Assembly (NCBI GenBank): GCA_031315865.1
Contig: JALDRJ010000002.1
Location: forward strand, 2,764,001 to 2,828,000
DNA length: 64,000 nt
Direction of reading: 5' to 3'
DNA from: Nitrospirales bacterium
Lineage (GTDB): Bacteria > Nitrospirota > Nitrospiria > Nitrospirales > UBA8639
The notes beneath the pieces are model-generated. The model ran no database searches. It saw only the letters and a program-made list of their open reading frames with translations, and was not told where the DNA came from. A program made the translations under genes and the position numbers. Shown piece after piece: positions 54,386 to 63,150 of the stretch. Within the stretch, counting starts at the first letter, position 1; every line of letters begins with the position of its first letter.

Positions 54386-54412
54386 TAAGTTTTTGCTGAT
54401 TGCCTCCGATAC
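54386..54412 (+). promoter_or_regulatory. Sigma-28 promoter of flgM-flgN-flgK-flgL
   Basis: TAAGTTTT, an 11-nt spacer, and TCCGATAC (6/8 in each box; read with a 12-nt spacer the -35 is TTAAGTTT, 7/8). It lies 28 bp before the flgM ATG and fits the known late-class control of flgM in many bacteria. Confidence 0.65.
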
Positions 54413-54440
54413 AGGATAATAAAGAAGGAGGCGTGAAATT

Positions 54441-54761
54441 ATGACAATTTCCGGCCTGGATCCCAATGGTGAGCTCGGGCGACTGTTTTCTGCTCTCCAG
54501 CCCCGTGCGGTTTCTCACTCCGAGCAGCGCTCCTCGAATCAAGTTCTGAGTGGAGGGCCCCGAGACGATGTGGCCTTGTCAGATTTGGCGAAAGAAGTTC
54601 GCGCGGTCACAGCACGAGCGGAACGTGTGCCTGATGTACGTGTCGATCGTGTCCAGGCGAGTCGTGAAGCCGTAGAGTCTCAGCAAGTATTGGCCACGTC
54701 CGGTCAAATCGCCGATGCGCTGTCTCGTGAGACGATACTCAACGCGCTCGCCCTATCATAA
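54441..54761 (+). CDS. flgM: Anti-sigma-28 factor FlgM
   Basis: A 106 aa, mostly disordered protein with the C-terminal FlgM pattern: DDVALSDLAKEV, then RVDRVQASREAVESQQ and GQIADALSRETILNAL. FlgM holds FliA inactive until it is exported through the finished hook-basal body. It heads the flgM-flgN-flgK-flgL unit under its own sigma-28-like promoter, giving an autoregulatory loop with fliA at 3366. Confidence 0.9.
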   Translation: MTISGLDPNGELGRLFSALQPRAVSHSEQRSSNQVLSGGPRDDVALSDLAKEVRAVTARAERVPDVRVDRVQASREAVESQQVLATSGQIADALSRETILNALALS

Positions 54762-54787
54762 TCCTGCTTGCATCGAGGTGATATGCG

Positions 54788-55279
54788 ATGAACACTGAGA
54801 AGCCATGGGGTGAGCTTCAACGCCTATTTCAGGAAGAATGCGCCGCGTACCGTCGACTGGCTGACGTGCTCGAAGAGGAGTGGACGCTGTTAAAGCGGCT
54901 TGACCATGCACGGCTACATGATATCTCCGACCGGAAAGAAGACATACTCAAGCACATTGAAGGTTTGGAACGCTCCCGCACTCACTGCGTGCAGCTACTT
55001 CATCCGATTGATTCGTCGAAACAATCGCTGGAATGGGTCGTTCATACACAGGTTCCGGAATCCATCCCCGTGAAGCGAATCTTACGGCAGCTCATCTCAA
55101 TCGGAAAACGCGTCAAGCAGTTGAGCGATCAAAATTCTCGATTGATCAGTCGCGGCCTGCATATCGTACGAGAAGCCATGCAGGTTGTGCATGAAGGGTT
55201 AGGGTATCAACCGATGTACGGAGAGACGGGCGGTTTGCGGTTTCCTGGACGTCCGACATCCTTGGATATCAAAGGGTAA
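54788..55279 (+). CDS. flgN: FlgN, export chaperone for hook-filament junction proteins
   Basis: 163 aa, all-helical, with the family pattern LQRLFQEECAAYRRLADVLEEEW (in part), HARLHDISDRKEDILKHIEGLE and a C-terminal QNSRLISRGLHIVREAM. FlgN is the cytoplasmic chaperone for FlgK and FlgL, encoded immediately downstream. Call rests on helical pattern and gene order. Confidence 0.85.
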   Translation: MNTEKPWGELQRLFQEECAAYRRLADVLEEEWTLLKRLDHARLHDISDRKEDILKHIEGLERSRTHCVQLLHPIDSSKQSLEWVVHTQVPESIPVKRILRQLISIGKRVKQLSDQNSRLISRGLHIVREAMQVVHEGLGYQPMYGETGGLRFPGRPTSLDIKG

Positions 55280-55285
55280 TCAGAA

Positions 55286-56944
55286 ATGTCTGGGATTGGA
55301 CACATTTTCGAGATTGGTCGAACGGGGATTCGAGCGCATCAACAAGCACTCGCCACGATCTCTCACAATATCAGCAATATTGAGACTAAAGGGTACTCTC
55401 GGCAGGAAGTCGTCCTTGAAACAGCGTCTCCGGCAAATGGTCAAGAAGCTTCCGGGGTCCGGGTTCATGAGATTCGGCGGAATGTCGATGTGTTTTTGGA
55501 AGACCAGATTACCAAGCTCAAGGAAGATGTCGGCCGGTTGGATTCCCGTCATAATTTTTTAGTGCAGGCCGATGGCGTCTTTACCGAAAGTGATAATCAG
55601 GGCATTGCCCATGGATTGACGGAATTCTTCAACGCCGTTCGTGATGTGGCCACAAACCCTGAAGGCACCGTTCAGCGAACGGTCCTTCTCGGAAAAGGGA
55701 ATGCGTTAACAGACGAAGTCAATCGCGCTGCCACAGCCTTAGATCAGATTCGACGGGATGCGGATGGCCAAATTGGTCGACATCTGACGACGGTGAACAG
55801 TTTAGCGACAGAAATTGCGACGTTGAATGATTCGATCTTCCGGGCTGAAGCCAGCGGCGGGGCTGCCCTTGATCTCCGAGATCAGCGCCAACTCCGCGTC
55901 AATGAACTGGCCGAACTGGTCGATGTCTCAGTCGTCGAGGGGAGAGACGGGTTGACGATCAATGTCGGGGGACATTTGTTAGTGGGTGGGAATCATGCCA
56001 ATACTCTCGTGCAAACGCCAGATGTGGACAACCCGCCGCTCAATGATGTGGCCATCGTTCGGAGTGACGGAACCAATCTGGTGATTACTCCGCGGATAGC
56101 CGATGGACGGATAAAAGGCCTTCTGACGCTGCGCGACACGGATATCGTCGGGTTCCAGGATCGTCTGGATCGTACGGTCGCCGTCCTCGTCAACGAGTTC
56201 AATCAGCAGCATGAGGCGGGGTATGACTTAGATGGTGATACGGGGAATGCGTTCTTTACGGCATTGAGCCCCGATGCTCCGGTTGCCAGCGATAGCAATA
56301 CCGGTGGAGCCGAGGGAACGTCCGTCGCCGTATCCACGGCGAGCTCGCTCACATTCAGCACGTATCAAATTTCTTTCACCAACGCGACGACGTTTGATGT
56401 GCTGGATACCACGAATGGCACCACGGTGCTCAGCGGGCAGACGTATACGTCGGGGAACAATATCGTGTTTGATGGTCTCACCACGGTGATCACCAATAAT
56501 ACCGGCGCGCCGGCTGCCGGTGACGTCTTTACGGTCAGCGCCCATAAAGGCGCGGCGGCGGATCTGTCTGTAGCCCTCACGGATACCGATGACATTTCGG
56601 CCTCCTCGACTGCCGCGGGGGTACCAGGGAATAATCTGAACGCGCTGGCACTCGTCGATATTCATACGACGCGTCAGAGCACTTTGGGCAGCGTGACCTT
56701 GAATGACTACCACACCATCACGGCAGGAAATGTCGGGAGCACGACACGAGAAGTGAATCTATCGCTTATCGCCAAAGAGGCCGAGACGGAACAAGTGGAA
56801 GCATTCCGCGAGGGTGTATCCGGCGTATCTCTGGATGAAGAACTGACCCATTTATTGAGTTTCCAACGTGCCTTTCAAGCCTCAGCTCGTCTCATTACCC
56901 TCGCCGATGATCTGCTCGAAACGGTGCTGGGGCTCGGACGCTAA
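55286..56944 (+). CDS. flgK: Hook-filament junction protein FlgK (HAP1)
   Basis: 552 aa: N-terminal IGRTGIRAHQQALATISHNISNIETKGYSRQEV-type rod/hook helix, GLTEFFNAVRDVATNPEGT, and the C-terminal LDEELTHLLSFQRAFQASAR followed by DDLLETVLGL. The middle third (~residues 330-480) is Ala/Thr/Ser-rich and variable, as expected for surface-exposed domains. The segment ATTFDVLDTTNG resembles TNYDVLNLTTGE in FlgL at 57003, suggesting a shared surface module. Confidence 0.95.
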   Translation: MSGIGHIFEIGRTGIRAHQQALATISHNISNIETKGYSRQEVVLETASPANGQEASGVRVHEIRRNVDVFLEDQITKLKEDVGRLDSRHNFLVQADGVFTESDNQGIAHGLTEFFNAVRDVATNPEGTVQRTVLLGKGNALTDEVNRAATALDQIRRDADGQIGRHLTTVNSLATEIATLNDSIFRAEASGGAALDLRDQRQLRVNELAELVDVSVVEGRDGLTINVGGHLLVGGNHANTLVQTPDVDNPPLNDVAIVRSDGTNLVITPRIADGRIKGLLTLRDTDIVGFQDRLDRTVAVLVNEFNQQHEAGYDLDGDTGNAFFTALSPDAPVASDSNTGGAEGTSVAVSTASSLTFSTYQISFTNATTFDVLDTTNGTTVLSGQTYTSGNNIVFDGLTTVITNNTGAPAAGDVFTVSAHKGAAADLSVALTDTDDISASSTAAGVPGNNLNALALVDIHTTRQSTLGSVTLNDYHTITAGNVGSTTREVNLSLIAKEAETEQVEAFREGVSGVSLDEELTHLLSFQRAFQASARLITLADDLLETVLGLGR

Positions 56945-57002
56945 ACGCGGAGGAGTCTTGAGCTAAGGGTCGGAAAAGGCTGATTGCAAGAAAGCTACAA
57001 GA

Positions 57003-58130
57003 ATGAGAGTGACTGATCGACAACAAACAGACGCACTGATTACTGCCGTACAGAATATCCGACGAACGATTTATGACCGGCAGGAGCAGGTGTCATCCGG
57101 CAAGCGGGTCAATCGTCCGTCTGATGACCCGATTGCGGCCGAGCGCATTAGTCAATTCAAGAATGTGTTGCAGACCACAGAGCGGCGTCTGTTCTCTGTC
57201 CAGGAAGCGGTAGGCAGGTTGAACGTGTCCGACAGCACATTCTCGACGGTGGGTCACGCCGTTCAGCGTGGAAGAGAGCTTGCCATACAGGCGCGGAATG
57301 ATACCAACTCGGGTGTGGAACGGGCAAATATCGCGAAGGAAATCAATCAACTCTTTCAATCACTCTCCGGACTCGCGAACACTCAGTTGAATGGACGTTC
57401 CATATTTGCCGGGCACGAAACCCTCACCGATCCGTATGTTCCCGGGACGGTCACGACATCGGTGGGGTCGAACAACACGGGAACCGGCACAATCTCCGGT
57501 TCCGTCACGACGGCATCGGCTCTTGAACCGAATCTGTACCAGATTCAATATAACGGGACAAACTACGATGTCCTCAACCTGACAACGGGAGAATCCGAAG
57601 TATCGGGCGGGACGAGCCCCCTCACCTTTGACGGGTTGACTGCGACGATAGGCGGGACGCCCAACACGGGAGACGTCTTTTATGCGAGGACCGGCTATAC
57701 CTATCAGGGCGATTCGAATGCAATCGAGATCGAGATTGGAGACGGAAAAACCGTCAGTTCTAACGTGCCGGGAAGTGCCGTGTTCTCCGGCCCCACGGTG
57801 AATATTTTCACAGTGTTCCAGGACTTTCATCAAGCCTTGGTCACGAATGATGAAGACGGTATTGCGGCAGCGATCGCGGGGTTGGATAGTGCCCTTTCCC
57901 AGGTCACGAACGCCCGAGCCGATGTCGGTTCGCGAGTCAATCGATTAGAGACTGTTCAGGAAAGCCTCAGTTTGGTGAATGTTAATATCGATTCGCTTCG
58001 TTCCGATTATGAAGACGCCGATCTGGCTAAGGTGGCTTCAGAGCTTTCCACGCTCCAGGTAAATCTTCAAGCTTCCTTGTCAGTCCTGACACGTCAATTT
58101 GAAACCAGCCTGCTCAATTTTCTTCGTTAG
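57003..58130 (+). CDS. flgL: Hook-filament junction protein FlgL (HAP3)
   Basis: 375 aa, flagellin-like at both ends: MRVTDRQQTDALITAVQNIR, QEQVSSGKRVNRPSDDPIAA, and C-terminal DYEDADLAKVASELSTLQVNLQASL-type helix. The central insertion carries LYQIQYNGTNYDVLNL, resembling a module in FlgK. It ends the flgMNKL unit. No flagellin gene follows in this window. Confidence 0.95.
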   Translation: MRVTDRQQTDALITAVQNIRRTIYDRQEQVSSGKRVNRPSDDPIAAERISQFKNVLQTTERRLFSVQEAVGRLNVSDSTFSTVGHAVQRGRELAIQARNDTNSGVERANIAKEINQLFQSLSGLANTQLNGRSIFAGHETLTDPYVPGTVTTSVGSNNTGTGTISGSVTTASALEPNLYQIQYNGTNYDVLNLTTGESEVSGGTSPLTFDGLTATIGGTPNTGDVFYARTGYTYQGDSNAIEIEIGDGKTVSSNVPGSAVFSGPTVNIFTVFQDFHQALVTNDEDGIAAAIAGLDSALSQVTNARADVGSRVNRLETVQESLSLVNVNIDSLRSDYEDADLAKVASELSTLQVNLQASLSVLTRQFETSLLNFLR

Positions 58131-58559
58131 ATTTCTCATTTTGCTCCATTCGATGGCTTTAGGAGAATCTTATTCATTCCGATAAGGTCTGTAATGGTGT
58201 GCGTTTGAGGTTAATGGGCCCTCGGGTTAGCGTATCTTTGTGGTGGATAATGAGCGTTCGTCTGATAGAAACCTGATCTGGCAGGTCCCCTCGAAATGCA
58301 TGTTCGTCCGTTTGGTTTTCTGCAACGATTAGTTGGGGTGTTGGATAATACGGCGTTGTGAGCCAGCAGCTTCGGGGCGGTTCAAAAAAGTCTTGGCTCA
58401 TCTTCCGTGTTTCAGTTCTGTTGAACACTTCATCATGCGAGGGAAGGGGCCATTGGCGAAAATCATGAGCAATGCGAGCCAAGCAGCAAGGCCGAGAACG
58501 CCGCTGGCGGCTTTTTTCAACTGCCCCTTGGTTGGTCCTGGCACACGAGGAATCCGGCA
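58131..58559. other. 430-bp gap between flgL and the diguanylate cyclase gene
   Basis: No gene recognised. TCCGATAA at 58178-58185 matches a sigma-28 -10 at 7/8, but the -35 position (TTAGGAGA) is poor, and it lies ~375 nt from the next start, so I do not call it a promoter. The open frames here on either strand look like chance. Confidence 0.45.
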
Positions 58560-59519
58560 ATGCGCATATTAGTCGCGGACGATGATCCGATCACGTTGCA
58601 TATGGTGGTGTACCGAATGCGTCAATGGGGGCATGAGGTCGTGATGTGCACTGACGGGGAAGAGGCCTGGCGCATCTTGGAATCTGATGCGCTCCCGCAA
58701 GTGGCGATTTTAGATTGGATGATGCCCGGACTCGATGGCGTGGAAATATGCCGGAGAATACGTACGCGTTCAGGGAATCCTTACGTTTATGTGATTCTGT
58801 TGACGGGGCGGGATGATACGGAGGATATGATTACGGGCCTGGAAGCGGGGGCCGATGACTATTTGTGCAAACCGTTTCATTTGGGCGAACTCGAAGCGCG
58901 CCTCCGGTCTGGAAAGCGTATCGTGGACCTGCAAACTGAACTCATCGAGGCCCAAGAGTCACTACGAATTCAAGCCATGCAGGATCCACTAACGAAAGCA
59001 CTCAACCATGGCGCGATCATGGACTATCTCCATCGAGAACTCTCCCGGGCGCAACGGGACGATTTGCCGGTGAGCGTCATCATGGCGGATTTAGACGAGT
59101 TTAAGCGAGTGAACGATACGTTCGGACATTTAGCGGGTGATTATGTGCTGGTGGAAGCCACGAAGCGTTTTCGGGATTGTCTTCGTCCCTACGATGCGAT
59201 CGGTCGGTACGGGGGAGAAGAGTTTTTGATCGTGCTTCCCGGAAGCGATGCTAATACCGCGATGAAACAAGCTGAACGCATACAGGCTTCTCTCTCGGAT
59301 CACCCCATCCTGCTCTCGAATTCGGCGATTCCGGTGACCGTCAGCCAAGGCATAACGACTTGGGAAGGCACGTGTTCGGATGATGTGAGAGCACTGGTAA
59401 GTGCGGCGGATAATGCGTTGTACCTGGTCAAAAGTAGTGGCCGTGACGGGATTGAATTTTTAGCGTTGGATGAAGAACCGCATGCGAGGCCTTTGATGAC
59501 TCCGAGGCCAAAAGGGTAA
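58560..59519 (+). CDS. Response regulator diguanylate cyclase (receiver-GGDEF)
   Basis: 319 aa: receiver (ILVADDDPITLHMVV, acceptor D52 in LDWMMPGLDG, YLCKPFHLGEL) joined by a coiled coil to a GGDEF domain. The active site is GGEEF at residues 218-222, with NDTFGHLAGDYVL upstream. R209-P-Y-D212 stands exactly five residues before it, the RxxD inhibitory site, so the enzyme should make c-di-GMP and be feedback-inhibited. It resembles PleD/WspR-type regulators. Placed between flgL and fliW, it ties c-di-GMP synthesis to motility. Confidence 0.92.
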   Translation: MRILVADDDPITLHMVVYRMRQWGHEVVMCTDGEEAWRILESDALPQVAILDWMMPGLDGVEICRRIRTRSGNPYVYVILLTGRDDTEDMITGLEAGADDYLCKPFHLGELEARLRSGKRIVDLQTELIEAQESLRIQAMQDPLTKALNHGAIMDYLHRELSRAQRDDLPVSVIMADLDEFKRVNDTFGHLAGDYVLVEATKRFRDCLRPYDAIGRYGGEEFLIVLPGSDANTAMKQAERIQASLSDHPILLSNSAIPVTVSQGITTWEGTCSDDVRALVSAADNALYLVKSSGRDGIEFLALDEEPHARPLMTPRPKG

Positions 59520-59607
59520 TGGCCGCATTTCCTCCTTGCTCCCTTAGGACTCTTGCTTTAGAGTTCCTCTTGGACAGGGTGAATGGGATGCGGAAATCCT
59601 GTCGATT

Positions 59608-59634
59608 TAACTTTTAAAGCGCAATAACCGATAA
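59608..59634 (+). promoter_or_regulatory. Candidate sigma-28 promoter of fliW-csrA
   Basis: TAACTTTT, an 11-nt spacer, and ACCGATAA: 6/8 and 7/8 to the FliA consensus with exact spacing. The predicted start near 59642 is ~70 nt before the fliW ATG. One of the best of the set. Confidence 0.72.
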
Positions 59635-59713
59635 GAGAATATAGAGAAGCAGCAGTGATGCATGGCCCTGGACGAACTTCGTATAATACTCGTGAGGATA
59701 GAAGGATTGCGCT

Positions 59714-60202
59714 ATGAATGTGTCGACGAGCCGTTTTGGAACGGTTGAAGTCTCTGAAGAATCCTTGGTGACGTTCGCTTCTGGTCTTGTGGGTCTCCCG
59801 ACCCATACCAGATATGCGGTGTTTGAGGTCGAGGGAGGAGGGGGCTATCAATGGTTGCAATCGCTCGATGATGAAACGCTGGCTGTTGTCATGATGCCCG
59901 CAGAAATCCTCGAACCGGATTTTGTCCGGACGATTCCACAGGAGAGCGTCGCCGAGTTGGATATTCAAGACGATGATCAGGTGTCGATTTCTGTGATCGT
60001 GACGATTCCTCCCGGGCAGCCGGATCGAGCGACTGCGAATTTTCGCGCCCCCATTGTCGTAAATCTTCGCACGCGCATGGCCAAGCAAGTGATTCTGCAT
60101 GAGTCGATTCCCTTGCATGTTCCGCTCATGCCTGATCATGCGAATGACGGTGTAGCGGTCGAAACTGAACAGGTTTGCCTGGAAGGTGCGATCAAGGCAT
60201 GA
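59714..60202 (+). CDS. fliW: Flagellar assembly factor FliW
   Basis: 162 aa: VSTSRFGTVEVSEESLVTFASGLVGLP (in part), then FEVEGGGGYQWLQSLDDETLAVVMM and LNxR-type region VVNLRTRMAKQVILHE. FliW binds CsrA allosterically and releases flagellin mRNA from repression; it also binds flagellin, giving feedback on filament assembly. csrA follows 87 bp downstream, the usual pairing. Confidence 0.94.
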   Translation: MNVSTSRFGTVEVSEESLVTFASGLVGLPTHTRYAVFEVEGGGGYQWLQSLDDETLAVVMMPAEILEPDFVRTIPQESVAELDIQDDDQVSISVIVTIPPGQPDRATANFRAPIVVNLRTRMAKQVILHESIPLHVPLMPDHANDGVAVETEQVCLEGAIKA

Positions 60203-60289
60203 AGTGATTCTGGATCGTTTCTTGAAGAGAGACAATTTGGATAAGGTATGTAGGACGACAATTCCAACGAAGATGGCCACGGAAGGCGT

Positions 60290-60541
60290 ATGTTAATCTT
60301 AACAAGAAAAAAAGATGAAGCGATTCGTATCGGAGAAAATATTCGAATCGTTCTCGTGCAAGTCAAGGGCGGACAAGTTCGAATAGGCATCGAGTGCCCC
60401 TCAGACATGCGTGTGTTACGAGAAGAACTCTATGAAGCGGTTCGGCAAGAAAACATGAATGCCCTTTCAATCAGCCCGGATCAAGTCAAGACCCTTCCAC
60501 GGCAAGCAGGGGTTGCCCAGCGCAACCAGCCTGATACTTGA
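60290..60541 (+). CDS. csrA: Carbon storage regulator CsrA
   Basis: 83 aa: MLILTRKKDEAIRIGENIRI, VQVKGGQVRIGIECPSDMRVLREELY, then a C-terminal tail longer than enterobacterial CsrA, as in FliW-controlled CsrA proteins. It is an RNA-binding translational repressor recognising GGA in hairpin loops. The conserved Arg in MRVLREE is present. Likely target: flagellin mRNA, encoded outside the window. Confidence 0.95.
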   Translation: MLILTRKKDEAIRIGENIRIVLVQVKGGQVRIGIECPSDMRVLREELYEAVRQENMNALSISPDQVKTLPRQAGVAQRNQPDT

Positions 60542-60889
60542 ACAGATAGCCTTTCCGTTTTCCTCCCCTTTCTTTTTCTGAGTGTTTCAGTCGCGAGGCG
60601 TTCTTGTCGTTGTACCGTCAGGCTCTCCTGTTCCTTTCGCGCTTATTGACTCGAGATTTCCAGCCGCTTAGGCAAAATTTGCCTGTTGAAATTCGACCCA
60701 ACCTCAACTATCCAAGTCTCTGACCGTATCAAATACGTACTGCGTCTTCTCCGATGCCTGAGTGTGGCGTTGGGGAAGTTGATTTGTGGCAGTTAAGACA
60801 TATCTGCATTCTCGAAAGTCTAAAAAATGTCCCTCGCTTTACTGGCCTGGCATAGGACTTGAATTACGTTCGCTGTCAAGGTAGCCCAG
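60542..60889. other. Gap after csrA with a weak sigma-54-like element
   Basis: About 350 bp without a gene. There is a small palindrome AGGCAAAATTTGCCT near 60670 and CGTATCAAATACG near 60726. TGGCATAGGACTTGA at 60848-60862 matches the sigma-54 -24 box fully, but the -12 dinucleotide is GA rather than GC; it would start transcription just before the oxidoreductase gene. Treated as a weak candidate only. Confidence 0.35.
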
Positions 60890-62131
60890 ATGTACGATGT
60901 CATCATAATCGGGGGCGGGGTGCTTGGTTGTGCTATTGCCCGAAGTCTCACGGCTCAACGAAAAACCGTCTTGATCTTAGAGAAAGAGCTGGATGTAGGA
61001 CTCCATGCAAGTGGTCGTGGCAGCGGTATCGTGCATTCGGGCTTTCATCACGAACCTGGCACCCTTGCGGCAAGGCTCTGTGTCGAAGGCAACTATGCCC
61101 TGAAAAAGTATGCTGAATCACGCCGAATTCCATTCGCACAGATTGGAACGTATGCCGTGGCTACCGATGAGACGCAGGTTCCGGTGCTCGAGAGATTTAA
61201 AGGATGGGGTGATCGAAATGGCGTGCCCAACCTTCAACTTGTTCCCGTGTCCCACATACGCCGTCAAGAACCCTCAATTCATGGACATCGCGTTCTCTAT
61301 TCCGAGACCGGGGCCGTCGTGGATTCCCGTGCGTTCATCAAATCGCTCTTGAATGATGCCCTCAGGGCTGGAGCTCATATTCTCTATTTACAGGAAGTCA
61401 CGGAGATTCGGGAAGAAGCTGAGGCCGTACATGTCGCGACGCATGATGACCTGCATTCGGCCCAGCGTGTGGTCAATTGTACAGGGGTCTATGCGGATCG
61501 TCTCGCTCACTCGATGGGAGTTGGGCTTGAATACCGCATGATGCCGTTTCGGGGGATGTACTTTACCGTGAGAGGAGCTGGTTCACCGATGACGCAGTCA
61601 ATAGTCTACCCCGTCAAAGAATTCACGTCGCCTGTTGGTGGCGTGTCTGTGAGTAAGACGCTGCAAGGGTCCGTCATCGTGGGGCCGGGATTCTTCCCGA
61701 CGGTCAATCGTGAAGCCTATGACCGAAGACAAACCCGATTGAAACGAATGACGACCTGGGGGGGACAGCAGGTCATGTGGAAGGCCGTCATACAAAATAG
61801 ACGGCTCCTTCGGCTGATTTGTCAGAAGGATACAATGGCTGTGGCTCAACAGAATCTCTGGAATGAAGCCAGTCAAGTCATCGAAGGCTTACGTCTCCAA
61901 GACTTGTCGCCTAGCCGGCGCGTCGAAATCCGTCCACAGTTAATCAAAACCGACGGCCAACTGGTGGATGATCTTGTCATCGGGACCACTGATCGAAGCA
62001 TTCACGTCTTGAATATGGTCTCTCCCGGGTTGACGTGCTCTCTTTCATTCGCGAAGTGGCTGACGGATCGAATGCAGGATTCTCGGTATGGATCGAGGTT
62101 CAATCCATCGACATTGGCGAGCGTCTCATGA
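60890..62131 (+). CDS. FAD-dependent oxidoreductase, L-2-hydroxyglutarate oxidase (LhgO)-like
   Basis: 413 aa of the DAO/glycerol-3-phosphate dehydrogenase superfamily: FAD-binding IIIGGGVLGCAIARSL, EKELDVGLHASGRGSGIVHSG, ETGAVVDSRAFIKSL and a C-terminal VIGTTDRSIHVLNMVSPGLT. This pattern is typical of LhgO, which oxidises L-2-hydroxyglutarate and passes electrons to quinone. Next to sugar-nucleotide genes its substrate might be a different hydroxy acid or sugar, so the specificity is uncertain. It starts a new functional block after csrA. Confidence 0.8.
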   Translation: MYDVIIIGGGVLGCAIARSLTAQRKTVLILEKELDVGLHASGRGSGIVHSGFHHEPGTLAARLCVEGNYALKKYAESRRIPFAQIGTYAVATDETQVPVLERFKGWGDRNGVPNLQLVPVSHIRRQEPSIHGHRVLYSETGAVVDSRAFIKSLLNDALRAGAHILYLQEVTEIREEAEAVHVATHDDLHSAQRVVNCTGVYADRLAHSMGVGLEYRMMPFRGMYFTVRGAGSPMTQSIVYPVKEFTSPVGGVSVSKTLQGSVIVGPGFFPTVNREAYDRRQTRLKRMTTWGGQQVMWKAVIQNRRLLRLICQKDTMAVAQQNLWNEASQVIEGLRLQDLSPSRRVEIRPQLIKTDGQLVDDLVIGTTDRSIHVLNMVSPGLTCSLSFAKWLTDRMQDSRYGSRFNPSTLASVS

Positions 62132-62208
62132 GAGTGAACAGTGAAGCGGGCTTGGCAAGTCAGAGAGAACGGAATACGAACATATAAGCGACTTGTGAGG
62201 GGATGAGT

Positions 62209-63141
62209 ATGAAAGTCCTAGTGACCGGTGGCGCTGGATACATTGGCTCAATATTGGTTCCGGCTTTATTGGAAAAAGGGTATTGCGTAACCGTTCTTGA
62301 TAACTTTTTTTACCGTCAGAACAGTCTGATGAATTGCTGCGGAGATCAAAAGTTCGAGGTCGTACGGGGTGATTGTCGGGATGAGCGTCTTTTGTATGAT
62401 TTAGTCACTCAGCATGACTGCTTTATTCCGCTCGCCGCATTGGTTGGTGCGCCACTCTGCGATCAAGATCGCTTAGGGGCCCAGTCGATCAATTTCGAAG
62501 CGGTTCAACTGCTGTGTAAGCTGCTTTCTCCTTCTCAGATGATGCTGTTTCCCGTGACGAATAGCGGCTATGGCATCGGTGAACAGGGACAGTACTGCAC
62601 GGAAGACTCCCCACTACGCCCACTGACCTTATATGGGGAGAGCAAAGTGAAAGCCGAACGGGCCGTGTTGGATCGGGAAGCGAGCATCACGTTTCGCTTG
62701 GCGACTGTCTTTGGAGCATCTCCCCGCATGCGGATGGATCTGTTAGTGAACGATTTCGTGTACCGGGCCGTGCATGACCGGGCCGTGACGATTTTCGAGG
62801 GACATTTCAAACGTAATTATGTGCATGTCCAAGATGTCGCACGGGCCTTTCTCTTTGGCATTGAGCATTTCGATTCGATGAAAGGCAGATCATACAATTT
62901 AGGGTTGGATGAGGCAAACCTTTCGAAAATTGAATTGTGTCAGGCTATTCAAGCGGTATTTCCTCAGTTCGTCTACCTTGAAGCGCCAGTCGGAGAAGAC
63001 CCGGACAAACGGGACTACATCGTGTCGAACGCGCGGATTCTCGAAACGGGGTTTCGCACCCAGTGGTCGTTGGAGGATGGGATTCGGGAGTTAGGGAAGT
63101 GCTTTACCATCTTGCGAAAGAATCAATATGCCAATGTATAG
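62209..63141 (+). CDS. NAD-dependent sugar-nucleotide epimerase/dehydratase (extended SDR)
   Basis: 310 aa from ATG 62209 (GAGGGG six bases upstream; ATG 62203 is too close to it). Rossmann motif VLVTGGAGYIGSILVPALLE, catalytic Y-x-x-x-K in YGESKVKAE, the active-site Ser/Thr region FPVTNSGYGIG, and RNYVHVQDVARAFLF. Members interconvert NDP-sugars for surface glycans. The exact substrate cannot be told. Genes on both sides suggest a glycan pathway, perhaps flagellin or LPS glycosylation. Confidence 0.85.
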   Translation: MKVLVTGGAGYIGSILVPALLEKGYCVTVLDNFFYRQNSLMNCCGDQKFEVVRGDCRDERLLYDLVTQHDCFIPLAALVGAPLCDQDRLGAQSINFEAVQLLCKLLSPSQMMLFPVTNSGYGIGEQGQYCTEDSPLRPLTLYGESKVKAERAVLDREASITFRLATVFGASPRMRMDLLVNDFVYRAVHDRAVTIFEGHFKRNYVHVQDVARAFLFGIEHFDSMKGRSYNLGLDEANLSKIELCQAIQAVFPQFVYLEAPVGEDPDKRDYIVSNARILETGFRTQWSLEDGIRELGKCFTILRKNQYANV

Positions 63142-63150
63142 GGAACAATC

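Noticed and set aside
58174-58560. Possible 128-codon minus-strand gene between flgL and the cyclase gene
   Set aside because: Arg/Pro/Thr-rich, with no ribosome-binding site or domain pattern.
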